A stretch of 64,000 nucleotides of DNA from Shewanella marisflavi (GTDB taxonomy: Bacteria > Pseudomonadota > Gammaproteobacteria > Enterobacterales > Shewanellaceae): contig NZ_JAKIKX010000001.1 in assembly GCF_023283925.1 (NCBI RefSeq), forward strand, positions 186,001 to 250,000. The letters run 5' to 3'. Below the pieces are notes generated by a model. The model was not told the DNA's origin, made no database searches, and saw only the letters and a program-made list of their open reading frames with translations. The translations under genes were made by a program, and so were the position numbers. How positions within the stretch are numbered: the first letter of the stretch is position 1; each line of letters starts with the position of its first letter. Below are positions 61,214 through 64,000 of this stretch, in pieces.

Positions 61214-62188
61214 ATGAAAAATATGACTCTAGATAGTTTAGATATGCTTAGTGCTAATATATTAGTTAATTTGTATGAAAAGCATTCTGCCTCTTCGGTT
61301 GCTATGGAGATGAATATACCAGCGCCTAAAGTGAGTCGCTGCTTGCAACATGCCAGGATGATCTTTAACGATCCCCTCTTTATTCGGAAGAAGCATGGCC
61401 TGGAGCCCAATGAGTTTACCCGCCAACTCTATCCCCTAGTGAAAGCCCTAGTGCAGTGTGGCGAGCAGTTGCATCAATTGGAGCTGTGCCATGGCATGGC
61501 TGCTAGTCACAACATGGTGATCTATGTGAGCGATCTGCTGATCGCTCATCTGCCCCAGCGCTTGAGTGGCGCCATCAGCGAGGCGCAGCTGCCCATCAGC
61601 TATGAGTTACGTTCTGGTTCATCCGACATTATTGAAGATCTGACTCAGGGGTTGGTGGATCTGGCGATCCTTAGCGAGTCGTCGGCCGAGGGGTTACAAG
61701 ACCCGCGCCTTGAAGTTGAGCCTCTTAAGCAGTTAACCCATCTGTATCTACTTTGCTCCCTCAATCATCCTATTTTGCATCAGGAGATCAGCCTGGATAA
61801 TATCGCGGCCTATCCCTACCTGAGTGCCTTTAGCCAGATAGATAAACAGTCGCCGGATCCTTTCCTGCGCTACTGTCGGCAGCATAAACTGGCCTGTCAT
61901 CTGGCGCCCACGGATTTGGGGCTGGAGGGCTTGGGGTTTCATCAGCTGTTTCGCTATCTCTCTGACGACAAAACAGTGAGTCTACTGCCCTATAACAAGG
62001 TGTATGAACAGAGCGATCTGCTTCCCGGTCTGCATGTTTGCTGCCTGTCGGCCAATGACACTGAGCGCCTGTATCGGGATCAAGCCTACCCCAGGCTGTA
62101 TCTGCTGAGCGCCAAGCAGCATAGCTGCGCCCACCTTGACTGGTTAAAGCAAGAGATCAGGCTGTTGATCAATCAGAGCGTGCACTAG
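61214..62188 (+). CDS. LysR-type regulator (paralogue A)
   Basis: A 324-residue LysR protein. The HTH (SVAMEMNIPAPKVSRCLQHARMIFNDPLFIRKKHGLEPNEFTRQLYPLVKALV) is followed by an effector domain. It shares FIR-x2-xG-xEPN-x6-YPxV with the convergent paralogue at 62199, so the pair arose by duplication within one LysR subgroup. GAGAGG precedes the ATG. Target unknown; the electron-transfer genes upstream are candidates only by proximity. Confidence 0.88.
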   Translation: MKNMTLDSLDMLSANILVNLYEKHSASSVAMEMNIPAPKVSRCLQHARMIFNDPLFIRKKHGLEPNEFTRQLYPLVKALVQCGEQLHQLELCHGMAASHNMVIYVSDLLIAHLPQRLSGAISEAQLPISYELRSGSSDIIEDLTQGLVDLAILSESSAEGLQDPRLEVEPLKQLTHLYLLCSLNHPILHQEISLDNIAAYPYLSAFSQIDKQSPDPFLRYCRQHKLACHLAPTDLGLEGLGFHQLFRYLSDDKTVSLLPYNKVYEQSDLLPGLHVCCLSANDTERLYRDQAYPRLYLLSAKQHSCAHLDWLKQEIRLLINQSVH

Positions 62189-62198
62189 TCTTGGCGTT

Positions 62199-63176
62199 TT
62201 ACGCTGGGTTTGCGATTCGTTCCTGAGCTGCCTCGTCGCAGTGAGCTTGCATCTCATTGAGTTTCTTTGTAAGTAGATTACGTAGACAGTTGACCAGCTC
62301 AGGTTTAATGCTTTTGTGACAGTGCAGATAATAGCTTTCCTTCTCTAATCCACTGGTTTGTAACCAGATCTTAGATACATCCAGGTAGTCCACATCATCA
62401 CGATTCTCGAAATAGGTCATCGACATCGCAGAGGAGAGTAGGGCGACATCGTTACTGTGACTGACATGATCCACTAACATACGCAAACTGGGACTCTTGA
62501 GGGCCACGTGAATATCGATTTTCTTGGATCTTGCGTAGCGCTCTATAGGATGGGGCTCTTGCTCCTGAAGGTGAGTGTTAACCAGAGCGATATGATAATT
62601 GAACAGCTCTGTCATGGGATCTGTGCTGCTTAGCAGTGGGTGTCCGCGTCTTGTCACGATAAAGAAGTGGGTGATATCTCCCAGTTTATAGTTATTGATC
62701 ATGGGGTGGTCGATAGGCTCGGTGGAGATGCTGCAATCTACCTTACCCTGACACAGGCGTTGATTGATCTTATCGGTCCAAGGCTGAATATTGATGCTGA
62801 CGCCGCCCTCGATACAGTGACAGGTATTGTGGACGCAGTTCATCGCCATCAGGGACCACTGCTCATAAGTAGCGACGCTCAACTGATACGGCTCTGCGCC
62901 TTTGTCTATGGTCGCGGCGACTATCTTGTCGAACTGCTCCACTATGGTCTGCACCATAGGGTAGATGGTTAAGGCGACCTGGTTGGGCTCGAAGCCATAC
63001 TGCTGGCGAATAAAGAGCTCATCTTCCAGCACCTCACGCAGACAGGTAAGACTGCGACTCACCTTAGACTGGGTGGTGCGCAGCCGCTCGGCCACCGCAC
63101 TGCCGCTCTTAAGCTCAACCAGTCCGATAAACACTTGTAGCGTAAAATAATCGAGTCGGCTTACTTTTTTCAGCAT
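62199..63176 (-). CDS. LysR-type regulator (paralogue B)
   Basis: A 325-residue LysR protein with HTH AVAERLRTTQSKVSRSLTCLREVLEDELFIRQQYGFEPNQ and effector domain. It is convergent with paralogue A, with only 10 bp between the stops. The ATG at 63176 lies behind GGATATCGCT. Its upstream region adjoins the repeat-rich end of the window. Confidence 0.88.
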   Translation of the reverse strand: MLKKVSRLDYFTLQVFIGLVELKSGSAVAERLRTTQSKVSRSLTCLREVLEDELFIRQQYGFEPNQVALTIYPMVQTIVEQFDKIVAATIDKGAEPYQLSVATYEQWSLMAMNCVHNTCHCIEGGVSINIQPWTDKINQRLCQGKVDCSISTEPIDHPMINNYKLGDITHFFIVTRRGHPLLSSTDPMTELFNYHIALVNTHLQEQEPHPIERYARSKKIDIHVALKSPSLRMLVDHVSHSNDVALLSSAMSMTYFENRDDVDYLDVSKIWLQTSGLEKESYYLHCHKSIKPELVNCLRNLLTKKLNEMQAHCDEAAQERIANPA

Positions 63177-63545
63177 AGCGATATCCTTAGCAATGACGTC
63201 TATCTGCCAGCCTGTAATAGAGGCATAAATAATAGATCTTCCGATTAAATATTAACCAGTTGATAACTTTCCCTTGTAGCAGGAAACGGTTAAAAAAACT
63301 GCGGTTTGGGTCACAGTTGTATGGGATTGTTACTCACCCTCTAACAGCAATGGAGTGGGCGATTGTGTTGAAAACCTGGGTAGATCTAACTGTCTTACCC
63401 ATATCTTTTTGGTGATTAACATTGGCCAGGTTCTTGGCATAGCGCTGCGCAGGTTTATGGGGACCTCATGGTCGAAGTAAGTTTCACACAGGGTTAATTC
63501 AGCCTTATGGCTGAGAAAGTCGTGGAACTCCGTTCCACACCAGGG

Positions 63546-63577
63546 CAAGAGGGGGATCTCCAGCAATCCCCCTCTTG
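63546..63577. repeat. Perfect 12-bp stem hairpin
   Basis: CAAGAGGGGGAT (63546-63557) and ATCCCCCTCTTG (63566-63577) pair perfectly around an 8-nt loop. There is no T-run, so it is not a simple terminator. A smaller palindrome TCAGCC-ttat-GGCTGA lies at 63499-63514. The rest of 63177-63597 shows no gene. Confidence 0.7.
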
Positions 63578-63597
63578 CATCTCCCCGTGCCGCCCCA

Positions 63598-63961
63598 GAC
63601 GAAGTTGTGATTCCTGCGTGGCTATTTGAAAATGACTAACGCTTCCGATGGGGCGTCTGATAGGCAGGATGCCTGAATGTCTTGAAGTGCATGGACGCAA
63701 GAAAAAGAGCAAGCCCCCCGAAAGCTAGCCTCACATCCATGTGAGTCTCACGCCATTTTCTGCTATCCACTCCGGCAACTTCGATGGGGAATTGGTTGGC
63801 CACAACCTACATTGAAGCAAACAAGTAAAAGTTTACTCTGAGCCGACTATTCTCTGGCGCCCCGACGAAGTTGTTGATCCTCATGCTTCAATGAAAATCG
63901 CCTAACGACTCGGATGGGACTCCTGTCCCCCCGAGTCTTAGCCATCGTCCATGATGGCTAT
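63598..63961. repeat. Diverged direct repeat with palindromes
   Basis: Two copies start with GACGAAGTTGT (63598 and 63864), followed by TGAAAAT-x2-CTAACG-x-CT-CGATGGG-like sequence about 30 bp later. Palindromes include CTCACAT-cc-ATGTGAG (63730), GACTCGG-at-GGGAC-tcct-GTCCC-c-CCGAGTC (63907-63937) and GCCATC-gtccat-GATGGC (63941). There is no ORF with a ribosome site. It looks like a REP/BIME-type dispersed element. Confidence 0.6.
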
Positions 63962-64000
63962 ACGGCATTTTTATCTGCGCCCTTCGGTTCTGGCATCCTG

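Overview
The window is chromosomal DNA of a gammaproteobacterium that is almost certainly a Shewanella. The basis is protein resemblance and gene content: a DUF3149 micro-protein, a tandem pair of FNR/CRP-era porins, a one-chain acetyl-CoA carboxylase divergent from a LysR gene, an OXA-55-like class D beta-lactamase, an sprT-endA-rsmE-gshB-phoA run, and NrfB/C/D electron-transfer genes. The species cannot be fixed from sequence reading alone. Most of the window is densely coded core genome of moderate GC.

Layout. 1-12.2 kb: partial cutA, fxsA, an atypical protein kinase, tpm, two tandem porins, tcdA, pepT, an orphan sensor kinase, a SieB-like membrane protein and a 42-residue DUF3149 protein. 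12.4-12.7 kb: a two-gene tRNA-Leu operon with its own promoter and terminator. 13-21.4 kb: an M50 protease, a FapA/DUF342 protein, rsmC, and a three-gene + strand operon (small PstS-like periplasmic protein, outer-membrane barrel, GGDEF-EAL protein). 21.4-28.4 kb: phoA-gshB-rsmE-endA-sprT, a secreted C15-like protein whose catalytic Cys is Ser, and the beta-lactamase. 28.5-34.1 kb: LysR regulator and the 1516-residue carboxylase. 34.1-39.8 kb: a CPA2 antiporter, tandem universal stress protein and P-type ATPase (with a perfect FNR box), DUF5062 and VOC genes.

39.8-43.9 kb is the accessory island. AT-rich orphan genes lie on one strand separated by attC-like sites, without an integrase. One attC-like site is split by a complete IS10-type insertion sequence with a 9-bp target duplication. 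The last cassette encodes a HEPN-like protein. The island is bordered by palindromic repeat elements, including two diverged copies of a structured ~170-230 bp unit.

44-64 kb: an RsuA-family pseudouridine synthase, an NhaC-family transporter whose promoter carries tandem MetJ boxes (so probably a methionine transporter), a LysR-gabD-gabT module, a Bacteroidetes-like Lgt, a SIMPL protein, a small HTH gene behind a 28-codon ORF, rluF, a PAS-GGDEF cyclase, a Bax-like glucosaminidase, nrfBCD without nrfA, and two convergent paralogous LysR-type regulators. The final 0.8 kb holds no gene but is full of palindromes and a diverged direct repeat.
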